DNA of 6,644 bases from Clostridiales bacterium UBA6468 (lineage in GTDB: Bacteria; Bacillota; Clostridia; Oscillospirales; Oscillospiraceae). The DNA is taken from positions 1-6,644 of the forward strand of contig DJNI01000060.1 in the NCBI GenBank assembly GCA_002436765.1. The letters run 5' to 3'. Positions 1-4,720 of this stretch are shown here, in pieces. Each line of letters starts with the position of its first letter. Position 1 is the first letter of the stretch. Below the pieces are notes generated by a model that made no database searches, was not told the origin of the DNA, and saw only the letters and a list, made by a program, of their open reading frames with translations. Position numbers and translations under genes: made by a program.

Positions 1-69
1 CAGGACAAAAATCCCTCGCTGCCGGTCATTTCGCCAGTTTTCAGATACACCCTAAGAAATGTGCCGTTT

Positions 70-86
70 CCCCGCCCCCTGCGGGG
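70..86. repeat. GC-rich hairpin CCCCGC / GCGGGG
   Basis: A perfect 6-bp stem (70-75 with 81-86) closes a 5-base loop, CCCCT. No T-tract follows, so it is not a standard rho-independent terminator. Its right arm is part of an 11-base direct repeat (80-90) that recurs at 137-147. Confidence 0.5.
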
Positions 87-147
87 CAGCCGGAAATGAT
101 GCACAAAATCTTCATGCACCGGCATTTGCACATTTTTGCGGGGCAGC
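80..147. repeat. 11-base direct repeat TGCGGGGCAGC
   Basis: TGCGGGGCAGC occurs at 80-90 and again at 137-147. A 9-base inverted repeat, CTTCATGCA at 110-118 and TGCATGAAG at 153-161, interleaves with it. Together they suggest a partly duplicated or folded non-coding element. No function can be assigned. Confidence 0.45.
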
Positions 148-168
148 GTTCTTGCATGAAGTTTCATG

Positions 169-244
169 AGTTGGCAGTTGAAAGTTGACAGCAGCAGAAA
201 CCTGCTGCATTTTATCCATCGCTGTCAGCTGTCCACTGTCAACT
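169..244. repeat. Imperfect long inverted repeat with inner hairpin
   Basis: Arms 169-192 and 221-244 are 24 bases each and match at 20 positions as an inverted repeat; two of the four mismatches would be G-U pairs in RNA. Inside lies a perfect 7-bp hairpin, GCAGCAG (191-197) with CTGCTGC (202-208), around an AAAC loop. The arms consist of variations on GTTGACAG/GTTGGCAG. Such TTGACAG/CTGTCAAC-rich palindromes are, from memory, typical of dispersed intergenic repeats in clostridial genomes, but I cannot check copy number. The left arm contains a consensus -35 TTGACA (185-190). Confidence 0.6.
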
Positions 245-292
245 GTGGAAGCTCTGAATGAGAGATTCCGGATAATGAGGTGAATTTTGAGT

Positions 293-1480
293 ATGGCAGA
301 TTCCAAAAGAGATTACTATGAGGTGCTGGGCGTCGGTAAGGATGCCAGCGCCGATGACATAAAAAAGGCCTATCGTCAGGCCGCCATGAAGTACCACCCG
401 GATCGCAACCCCGGCGACAAGACCGCCGAGGAAAAGTTCAAGGAGGCCGGGGAAGCCTATGAGGTTCTGTCCGACGCCGACAAGCGTGCGAGATACGACC
501 AGTACGGCTTTGCCGGGGTTGACCCCAACTTTGCCCCGGGAGCGGGCGGCGCTGGTTACGGCGGCGCGAGCTACGGCGGTTCCGGGTTCGGCGGCGCCGG
601 GTTCGGCGGGTTTGACGGATTCGGCGATCTGGGGGACATTTTCGGAGAATTCTTTGGGGGCGGCAGGAGCCAGACACAGGGTTCTAAGCAAAATGTGCCT
701 CGCCGGGGTGAGAATGTAGTGACCCGGCTGGAGCTGACCTTTGAGGAGGCGGCCTTCGGATGTGAGAAGGAGGTCGCGACGCGCCGCATTGAGAATTGCC
801 CCGCCTGTAAGGGCACGGGCAGCGCCGACGGCGTGGTCGAGACGTGCAGCCAGTGCCACGGCACCGGCCAGGTGCGTTCCGTGCAGAACTTCATGGGCAT
901 GCAGATGCAGTCCACCACCGCCTGTCCCGCCTGCGGCGGCCGGGGCAAGATCATCAAGAACCCCTGCCCCACCTGCAAGGGCAAGGGCAAGGTTCGCAAG
1001 ACCCATCGGGTGAAGGTCAAAATTCCTGCCGGCGTCAATGCCGGACAGAGCGTCCGTGTTCGCGGCGAGGGCTGCGTGGGCGTCAACGGCGGCGCCAACG
1101 GCGACCTGCTGGTGGAGATTTCCATCAAGCGTCACCCGATCTTTACCCGCAGCGGAACGGACGTTCTGTGCGAGGTTCCCATCACCTTCGCTCAAGCGGC
1201 CTTGGGCGCCACCATTCAGGTGCCCACCCTGGACGGCAAGGTGGACTTTGAGATTCCCGAAGGCACCCAGACCGGCCGGGAGTTCATTCTCCGGGAGAAG
1301 GGCATTCCCGAGGTGGGCAACAGCCGCCGTCGCGGCAACGAGCGCTTCACGGTGGTGGTAGAGACCCCCACCAGACTGACCAAGGAGCAGAAGGATCTTC
1401 TGCGCAAGCTGGACGGAAGCGTGGAGCAGTCCCCCAAAAGGAAAAAGTTCCTGGACAATCTGAAGAACTTCTTTGGATGA
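293..1480 (+). CDS. dnaJ: Chaperone protein DnaJ (type I Hsp40)
   Basis: This cytoplasmic co-chaperone binds unfolded proteins and stimulates the ATPase of DnaK. At 395 residues it has full family length with every type I part. The J-domain spans about 5-70, with the DnaK-contacting HPD at 35-37. A Gly/Phe-rich segment covers about 83-124 and includes a DIF motif at 115-117. The zinc domain has four CxxCxGxG repeats starting at residues 169, 185, 211 and 225 (CPACKGTG, CSQCHGTG, CPACGGRG, CPTCKGKG). C-terminal substrate-binding domains run to the end. I chose ATG 293 because GAGGTG at 277-282 sits 10 bases upstream. An in-frame TTG at 287 would add only two residues and is less likely. No dnaK, grpE or hrcA adjoins it in this window. 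A strong terminator follows, so it is probably the last or only gene of its transcript. Confidence 0.97.
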   Translation: MADSKRDYYEVLGVGKDASADDIKKAYRQAAMKYHPDRNPGDKTAEEKFKEAGEAYEVLSDADKRARYDQYGFAGVDPNFAPGAGGAGYGGASYGGSGFGGAGFGGFDGFGDLGDIFGEFFGGGRSQTQGSKQNVPRRGENVVTRLELTFEEAAFGCEKEVATRRIENCPACKGTGSADGVVETCSQCHGTGQVRSVQNFMGMQMQSTTACPACGGRGKIIKNPCPTCKGKGKVRKTHRVKVKIPAGVNAGQSVRVRGEGCVGVNGGANGDLLVEISIKRHPIFTRSGTDVLCEVPITFAQAALGATIQVPTLDGKVDFEIPEGTQTGREFILREKGIPEVGNSRRRGNERFTVVVETPTRLTKEQKDLLRKLDGSVEQSPKRKKFLDNLKNFFG

Positions 1481-1500
1481 TTCGGAGTTTTTCCCAAGAA

Positions 1501-1538
1501 AAAAGGCAGGACAGCCACTTGCGGCTGTCCTGCCTTTT
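1501..1538 (+). terminator. Rho-independent terminator of dnaJ
   Basis: A perfect 16-bp stem joins AAAAGGCAGGACAGCC (1501-1516) to its complement (1523-1538) around a 6-base loop, and the 3' arm ends in TTTT. It starts 20 bases after the dnaJ stop. The A-run on the left arm mirrors the T-run, so it could also terminate minus-strand transcripts. Confidence 0.93.
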
Positions 1539-1547
1539 GTGTATAAT
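1519..1547 (+). promoter_or_regulatory. Promoter embedded in the dnaJ terminator
   Basis: A perfect -10 TATAAT lies at 1542-1547. Exactly 17 bases upstream is TTGCGG (1519-1524), which keeps the TTG of the -35 consensus and falls in the loop and 3' arm of the terminator hairpin. The predicted start near 1554 leaves a short leader before the dCMP deaminase ribosome site. The -10 is convincing; the -35 is only a partial match. Confidence 0.65.
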
Positions 1548-1581
1548 GGGAGAAAGATTTTCCAAAAAGGAGGCTTCCGCC

Positions 1582-2076
1582 ATGAAACGTGAGGACTACA
1601 TCAGCTGGGACGAATATTTTATGGGCATCGCCATGCTCGCGGCCAAGCGCAGCAAGGATCCCAACACCCAGGTCGGCGCATGCATCGTCTCCCAGGACAA
1701 TATCATCATCTCCACCGGCTATAACGGCATGCCCAAGGGCTGCTCCGACGACGAGTACCCCTGGGAGCGGGACGGCAATCAGACCAAGTACCCCTACGTC
1801 GTCCACGCGGAGCTGAACGCCGTGCTCAACGCCAACGGGCGGGACTTAAGGGGCAGCAAGCTGTATGTGGCGCTGTTCCCCTGCAACGAGTGCGCCAAGG
1901 CCATCATCCAGAGCGGCGTGAAGGAGGTCTACTACCTCTCGGACAAATACGCGGACAGTCTGGCGACCATGGCGTCCAAGCGGATGATGGATTCCGCCGG
2001 CGTCCGGTATATCCAAATGCGCACCGGGATCAAGTCCATCACCCTGGACTTCACCCCGGAGGAAGAACGGAAGTAA
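1582..2076 (+). CDS. Deoxycytidylate (dCMP) deaminase
   Basis: The predicted enzyme is a cytoplasmic zinc deaminase converting dCMP to dUMP, the substrate of thymidylate synthase. The 164-residue protein has the full deaminase core: HAE at 75-77 (zinc ligand His75, catalytic Glu77) and PCNEC at 100-104 (zinc ligands Cys101 and Cys104). DPNTQVGACIV (26-36), GYNGMPKGCSDD (46-57) and KYPYVVHAELNA (69-80) closely resemble the T4 phage/animal DCTD and ComEB group. That points to dCMP rather than cytidine, tRNA-adenosine or riboflavin-pathway deaminases. ATG 1582 has an ideal AAGGAGG (1567-1573) 8 bases upstream. The frame stays open to 1477, but that stretch runs through the terminator and promoter and is not coding. 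The acetyltransferase gene follows after 12 bases, suggesting an operon. Members of this family are often activated by dCTP and inhibited by dTTP; this is not verifiable here. Confidence 0.93.
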   Translation: MKREDYISWDEYFMGIAMLAAKRSKDPNTQVGACIVSQDNIIISTGYNGMPKGCSDDEYPWERDGNQTKYPYVVHAELNAVLNANGRDLRGSKLYVALFPCNECAKAIIQSGVKEVYYLSDKYADSLATMASKRMMDSAGVRYIQMRTGIKSITLDFTPEEERK

Positions 2077-2088
2077 GAGGAGAACGGG

Positions 2089-2688
2089 ATGCTGCGACGA
2101 ATTTTGTTTGCGATCAATTTGCTCCGGGCAGTTCCGGCGTACTGCGCCGTGTGCCTTTCCGGGGCGAAGAAGCTGATCTGTGGGGAAACGGAAGGCTACA
2201 TGTGGTCTCTGGAAACCTATGACGGCGATAATTTCTTTCTGCGCTTTGCCTGGCTCATGTGGCGCTATGACTGCTATCGCAGCCACGTGGTGTTCCGGTG
2301 CAGTTGGACTTCCACCATGTGCAGCTATCTCATAAGGCTGCTTTATCCGCCCAAGAAGGACATGGAGGTACTGGGGGAGATCGGCGAGGGGCTGGTGATC
2401 TACCACGGCCACGGAACGGTGATCGCGCCCTACCGCATCGGAAAGAACTTCTCTGTTTACCAAGGCGTCACCATCGGACGGAATGCGAAGCCGGGGCGGG
2501 AGATCAATAATCCCATCATTGGCGACAACGTAACGGTTTTCACCAACGCGGTGGTCGCCGGAGGCATTACCATCGGGGATAACGTCACCATCGGCGCGGG
2601 CGCCGTTGTGATGAAGGACGTTCCCGCCAACAGCATCGTCATGGGAAACCCCTGCGTCATCCGGGAAAAACAACCATCCGGCGTGTAA
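2089..2688 (+). CDS. Hexapeptide-repeat acetyltransferase, serine O-acetyltransferase-like
   Basis: The protein has 199 residues. The C-terminal half (about 97-195) is a left-handed beta-helix of hexapeptide repeats: IGEGLVI, YRIGKNFSVYQGVTIG, PIIGDNVTV, GGITIGDNVTIGAGAVV, then the closing KDVPANSIVMGNP typical of acetyl-CoA-dependent acyltransferases. The layout resembles the serine acetyltransferase subgroup found in capsule and polysaccharide clusters. His106 and His108 (YHGHG) sit where CysE carries its catalytic His. The second CysE active-site His, in an RHP-like context, is replaced here by NNP (about 140-142 region), so L-serine may not be the acceptor. The N-terminal 95 residues are rich in aromatic and Cys residues and are not recognised. 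GAGGAGA at 2077-2083 precedes ATG 2089, and the 12-base gap suggests co-transcription with the deaminase gene. A sugar or glycan acceptor is equally possible, and no cysteine-biosynthesis gene is nearby. Confidence 0.85.
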   Translation: MLRRILFAINLLRAVPAYCAVCLSGAKKLICGETEGYMWSLETYDGDNFFLRFAWLMWRYDCYRSHVVFRCSWTSTMCSYLIRLLYPPKKDMEVLGEIGEGLVIYHGHGTVIAPYRIGKNFSVYQGVTIGRNAKPGREINNPIIGDNVTVFTNAVVAGGITIGDNVTIGAGAVVMKDVPANSIVMGNPCVIREKQPSGV

Positions 2689-2707
2689 GAATACAGATAC
2701 ATACGAA

Positions 2708-2746
2708 ACATCCGGCTGTCATATGACAGCCGGATGTATTTTGTTT
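2708..2746. terminator. Palindromic terminator between convergent genes
   Basis: A perfect 30-base palindrome (2708-2737) gives at least a 13-bp stem, ACATCCGGCTGTC with GACAGCCGGATGT, around ATAT. On the plus strand it is followed by ATTTTGTTT, so it ends the deaminase-acetyltransferase transcript. The minus-strand gene stops at 2745, just before it, so it probably serves that transcript too, though the minus-side T-run (TTTCG) is weak. Confidence 0.88.
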
Positions 2747-3287
2747 ACGTTGCGTCCCGCGGGGGATTCTTCGGCTTCCCTGCCTTGCGGCGGTATTCGC
2801 CTTTGGCGTCGAAGTTTGCCATGGCGATCAGGTTGATGGCGATGGTGCCGATCAGCAGAAGGACCGCCTCCCATGTAAGGCAGCTTACCGCGCTCCACAC
2901 CATGTCCATGGGATCCATACTGCCGTAACCTGCGGTGACGATGGCCGTGATGACGGTGAGGATCAGCCCCAGTCCGCCGAGGATCATCCCCGCAATGCGC
3001 TGGGTGAATCGCCATGCCCGGACGCTGCCCATGCCGAAATAGCAGCGGTAGCCGAAGTAGTAGTTGGCCTCCTTCGGCGCGAAAAACAGATACGCCAGTC
3101 CAAGGATCAACGTGATGACCGGGCCGATCATCACGGCGATGCGGCACACGCCCACGAGACTCCCGAAGACCTTACTTAGATCCGGCAGCAGCGAGGCGGG
3201 GTCAAAGCCGTCCATAATGCTTTTGATGGAGGCAATGTCCAGCGGGCCTTCCGTGGCGGCGGTGATTTCAGTTGGGATCGTGCTCAT
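2745..3287 (-). CDS. Membrane protein, SdpI/YhfL-family-like
   Basis: This 180-residue protein has three predicted membrane helices at about 44-69, 98-119 and 132-157, after a roughly 40-residue non-membrane N-terminus and before a basic tail. Between helices 1 and 2 lies NYYFGYRCYFGMGSVRAWRFTQRIAG (split as GYR 79-81, Trp92, Gln96). This matches the Asn/Gly-Tyr-Arg ... Trp ... Gln pattern I associate with the SdpI/YhfL family (PF13630). SdpI of Bacillus subtilis is an immunity protein and signal transducer for the SdpC toxin, but many family members have unknown roles and no toxin gene is near, so immunity is not claimed. The start ATG (3287-3285) overlaps the nrdR stop as TAATG, and GGAGG (3295-3299, minus strand) lies inside the nrdR 3' end. 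This predicts translational coupling. The family call is moderate and the membrane topology is secure. Confidence 0.7.
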   Translation of the reverse strand: MSTIPTEITAATEGPLDIASIKSIMDGFDPASLLPDLSKVFGSLVGVCRIAVMIGPVITLILGLAYLFFAPKEANYYFGYRCYFGMGSVRAWRFTQRIAGMILGGLGLILTVITAIVTAGYGSMDPMDMVWSAVSCLTWEAVLLLIGTIAINLIAMANFDAKGEYRRKAGKPKNPPRDAT

Positions 3288-3742
3288 TATTTTTCCTCCA
3301 GGAATTTGCTGATCTCCCGCATAAAGCTGCCCGCATCCTGGAACCGGTGGTAGATGGAGGCAAAGCGGATGTAGGCCACCTCGTCCAGGGGCTTCAGGCG
3401 CTCCATGACCATCTCGCCGATCTTGTCGGTGCTGATCTCCCGCTCCAGGGTGTTCTGGATGGTCTGCTCGATCTCGGTGGTGATGCGGTCGAGGTCGGTG
3501 ACGTCCACCTTCCGCTTGTCAAAGGCGCGGATCATGGAATTGAGGATCTTGTTGCGGTCGAAGCTCTGGCGGGAGCCGTCCCGCTTCACAACGATGATGG
3601 GCAGGCTCTCCACGATTTCATAAGTTGTAAACCGGCGCTGGCAGCCCATACACTCCCGGCGGCGGCGGATGCTCAGGCCGTCCTCCGAGTGGCGGGAATC
3701 CACGACCTTGCTTTCCTGGTCGCCGCAAAACGGACATTTCAT
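3287..3742 (-). CDS. nrdR: Transcriptional repressor NrdR
   Basis: NrdR is a nucleotide-sensing repressor of ribonucleotide reductase operons. It binds tandem NrdR boxes when loaded with dATP/ATP. At 151 residues it is the usual family length. The N-terminal zinc ribbon has CPFC (3-6) and CMGC (31-34) with the conserved VVDSR (13-17), RRRR (26-29) and RRFTTYE (36-42) segments. The ATP-cone domain follows (about 49-139), beginning VVKRDGSRQSFDRNKI and ending DEVAYIRFASIYHRF. GGGAG at 3753-3757 (minus strand) lies 10 bases before the ATG. It heads a two-gene operon with the SdpI-like membrane gene. No ribonucleotide reductase gene is in the window, so its targets are elsewhere unless the box at 4335-4350 is functional. 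Confidence 0.97.
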   Translation of the reverse strand: MKCPFCGDQESKVVDSRHSEDGLSIRRRRECMGCQRRFTTYEIVESLPIIVVKRDGSRQSFDRNKILNSMIRAFDKRKVDVTDLDRITTEIEQTIQNTLEREISTDKIGEMVMERLKPLDEVAYIRFASIYHRFQDAGSFMREISKFLEEK

Positions 3743-3778
3743 GGGAAAAACACTCCCTTTACGAATCTAATTCAAGAT

Positions 3779-3807
3779 ATTATAACAGATAATGGCAGAA
3801 CTGTCCA
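3779..3807 (-). promoter_or_regulatory. Promoter of the nrdR operon
   Basis: On the minus strand, -35 TGGACA (3807-3802; one mismatch to TTGACA) and -10 TATAAT (3784-3779) are separated by exactly 17 bases, with an extended -10 TG one base upstream of the hexamer. The predicted start near 3772 gives a leader of about 30 bases containing the nrdR ribosome site. No good NrdR box overlaps it, so autoregulation is not indicated. Confidence 0.85.
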
Positions 3808-3844
3808 GTTTTTTTTCAACGGCGGGGTTCGACGGGATTCGCTG

Positions 3845-3873
3845 TTGCCTTTTGCGCCGGTTTCGGTTAAAAT
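3845..3873 (+). promoter_or_regulatory. Promoter of the small membrane protein gene
   Basis: TTGCCT (3845-3850) and TAAAAT (3868-3873) are spaced by 17 bases on the plus strand and point at the ATG at 3908. Together with the nrdR promoter they form a divergent pair whose -35 elements are about 38 bases apart. Both hexamers are imperfect, so confidence is moderate. Confidence 0.6.
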
Positions 3874-3907
3874 GGGGACACTACATCTACCAGAAAAGGA
3901 GAACCCT

Positions 3908-4330
3908 ATGTCTAAAAAGCTGCTGTTTGCCCTGTGGGGCGGTCTGTTTATTTTGTGCGCGGGGCTGGGATTTATCCCCGGCTTTTCTCAGAATGTCAGC
4001 GTCGGGGCGCAGGCCGCGCTGACGGTGCTGTCCGTTGCGTTTTTCGCGCCGCCCGCGTGCCTGATTTACGCCGCGAAAAAGGAGAAGGACGCACGCACGC
4101 TGAAGCTGGTGCGCTTCATTTCCCTGCTGTCCCTGGGGCTGACGCTGCTGGCGCTGGTGCTGAACGTGCTGTCCGTCATGGGGACGGTGACCGTGGGGAA
4201 CGCCCTGTTCGCCGTGCTGATCGTGGTGTCCTGCCCCATGGTTTGCAGCGGCTACTGGGCGCTGAGTCTTTTTCTGTGGGCGTGTCTTCTGATGGTCAGC
4301 CACTCCCTGCTGAGGAAAAATCTCAACTGA
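3908..4330 (+). CDS. Small hydrophobic membrane protein of unknown function
   Basis: I do not recognise a family. The 140-residue product is almost wholly hydrophobic, with predicted helices at about 5-26, 33-56, 66-91 and 96-131 (the last long enough to be two helices around SCPMVCSGY). A short basic loop, KKEKDARTLK (57-66), and a basic C-terminus (RKNLN) suggest which loops face the cytoplasm by the positive-inside rule. No enzymatic motif is seen. I chose ATG 3908 because AGGAG (3897-3901) sits 6 bases upstream and a plausible promoter lies before it. The same frame is open from 3272, but that part is antisense to nrdR. The gene is divergent from nrdR and followed by non-coding DNA without an immediate terminator. 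It could be a transporter accessory or stress protein, but nothing here decides that. Confidence 0.82.
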   Translation: MSKKLLFALWGGLFILCAGLGFIPGFSQNVSVGAQAALTVLSVAFFAPPACLIYAAKKEKDARTLKLVRFISLLSLGLTLLALVLNVLSVMGTVTVGNALFAVLIVVSCPMVCSGYWALSLFLWACLLMVSHSLLRKNLN

Positions 4331-4334
4331 CTCC

Positions 4335-4383
4335 ATACTATATATTGTGCGTACAGGAGCAAGATACCAACAATATGTAGCAT
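4335..4383. promoter_or_regulatory. Candidate NrdR box with weak second copy
   Basis: Positions 4335-4350 read ATACTATATATTGTGC and match the NrdR-box consensus ACACWATATATWGTGT at 14 of 16 positions. A weaker partner (4368-4383, core CAATATGTAG, 11 of 16) starts 33 bases downstream. Natural NrdR boxes occur in pairs about three helical turns (31-32 bases) apart, so the spacing is slightly long. No ribonucleotide reductase gene follows within the window. An accidental AT-rich palindrome remains possible. Confidence 0.4.
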
Positions 4384-4420
4384 ATTAACTCAAAATAGGT
4401 AAAATATCGAAAAATTTTTG

Positions 4421-4429
4421 TGCTATATT
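4421..4429 (+). promoter_or_regulatory. Possible extended -10 promoter before the hairpin array
   Basis: TGCTATATT is an extended -10 (TG, one base, then TATATT). No recognisable -35 lies 16-18 bases upstream. If used, transcription would start near 4436, about 25 bases before the first hairpin, so the array would lie in the leader RNA of the PHP gene. Confidence 0.3.
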
Positions 4430-4460
4430 ACCAAACGGATAAAGGAACCTCTGATACTGT

Positions 4461-4492
4461 TTTCTGATTAAAATTTCAATTTTAATCAGAAA
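4461..4492. repeat. Perfect 15-bp AT-rich hairpin
   Basis: TTTCTGATTAAAATT (4461-4475) pairs perfectly with 4478-4492 around a two-base TC centre. There is no T-tract after it, so it is not an ordinary terminator. It is the first element of the hairpin array. Confidence 0.8.
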
Positions 4493-4514
4493 GGCATCGC
4501 CTCACGGCGCTGCC
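4493..4514. repeat. GC-rich hairpin with TCAC loop
   Basis: GGCATCGCC (4493-4501) and GGCGCTGCC (4506-4514) pair at 8 of 9 positions around the loop TCAC. The element abuts the preceding hairpin with no gap. Confidence 0.65.
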
Positions 4515-4515
4515 C

Positions 4516-4549
4516 GTTTTGTGATTTATAAGGAAAGAAATCACAAAAC
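4516..4549. repeat. Perfect 12-bp hairpin GTTTTGTGATTT / AAATCACAAAAC
   Basis: Arms 4516-4527 and 4538-4549 are perfect reverse complements around a 10-base purine-rich loop that includes AAGGAAAG. One base separates it from the previous hairpin. The arms do not fit integron attC core sites. Confidence 0.75.
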
Positions 4550-4554
4550 ACGTC

Positions 4555-4623
4555 TCATATGAACTTCTTGCCCTTCGGGCAAATAAAATCCTCGGAAAAG
4601 ATTTTATTTGAAGTTCAGTATGA
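4555..4623. repeat. Branched long inverted repeat (three-way junction)
   Basis: The left arm (4555-4567, then 4581-4590) complements the right arm (4600-4623) over about 22 base pairs with one bulge. The pairings are GAACTTC 4561-4567 with GAAGTTC 4610-4616, and AAATAAAATC 4581-4590 with GATTTTATTT 4600-4609. The left arm is interrupted by a self-complementary insert, TTGCCC TTC GGGCAA (4568-4582), which forms a side hairpin. In RNA or single-stranded DNA this is a three-way junction with a CTCGGAAAA terminal loop. Confidence 0.7.
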
Positions 4624-4720
4624 AACTAACGGCAGATCGTTGACAGCTGGTTGAACACTATCCGCAGCCAAGCCGGCGATGATTTTTCGGGGGTCCCTGA
4701 AAATTACGGGAGGGTTTGGT

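Larger units (their letters stand above)
1..292. other. Non-coding region with nested repeats upstream of dnaJ
   Basis: No recognisable gene lies here. A frame is open from the window edge to a TGA at 97-99, but its translation resembles nothing I know and it could be chance. No dnaK or grpE tail is seen, although dnaJ often follows dnaK in Firmicutes, and no CIRCE operator (the HrcA target) is present. The stretch instead holds a short GC hairpin (70-75 with 81-86), an 11-base direct repeat, a 9-base inverted repeat and a long imperfect inverted repeat, each listed separately. The only promoter-like element is a consensus -35 TTGACA at 185-190 with a poor -10 (CATTTT, 208-213), so the dnaJ promoter is not securely located. 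Confidence 0.6.
4331..4720. other. AT-rich non-coding region with hairpin array
   Basis: No coding frame with a ribosome site is visible in these 390 bases. From left to right it holds an NrdR-box-like palindrome (4335-4350) with a weaker second copy, an AAAAATTTTT palindrome (4410-4419), an extended -10-like TGCTATATT (4421-4429), 163 bases of contiguous hairpins (4461-4623), and a ribosome site for the next gene. The AT content is clearly higher than in the flanking genes, which fits either regulatory DNA or an inserted repeat. Confidence 0.75.

Noticed and set aside
150..292. CIRCE or other HrcA heat-shock operator before dnaJ
   Set aside because: No TTAGCACTC-N9-GAGTGCTAA-like pair is present. 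The inverted repeat there has a different sequence.
239..1195. Minus-strand open frame opposite dnaJ
   Set aside because: It is an Ala/Gly/His-rich antisense shadow of a certain dnaJ, caused by GC-rich third positions.
3272..3907. Upstream extension of the small membrane protein frame
   Set aside because: The extension runs antisense through nrdR and over both promoters. The strong ribosome site at 3897-3901 fixes the start at 3908.
4516..4549. Integron attC site or recombination site
   Set aside because: The arm ends do not match the GTTRRRY/RYYYAAC core sites, and no integrase or cassette gene is present.
4454..4621. Terminal inverted repeats bounding the hairpin array (ATACTG 4454-4459, CAGTAT 4616-4621)
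   Set aside because: Only six bases match, one copy overlaps a stem, and no target-site duplication is evident, so element ends cannot be claimed.
4640..4668. Promoter with consensus -35 TTGACA at 4640-4645
   Set aside because: At 16-18 base spacing there is no acceptable -10 (CGCAGC region), so the -35 match alone is not supported.
4679..4720. Earlier ATG for the PHP gene
   Set aside because: It has no ribosome site and would put 14 residues before a normal signal peptide. ATG 4721 has GGGAGGG six bases upstream.
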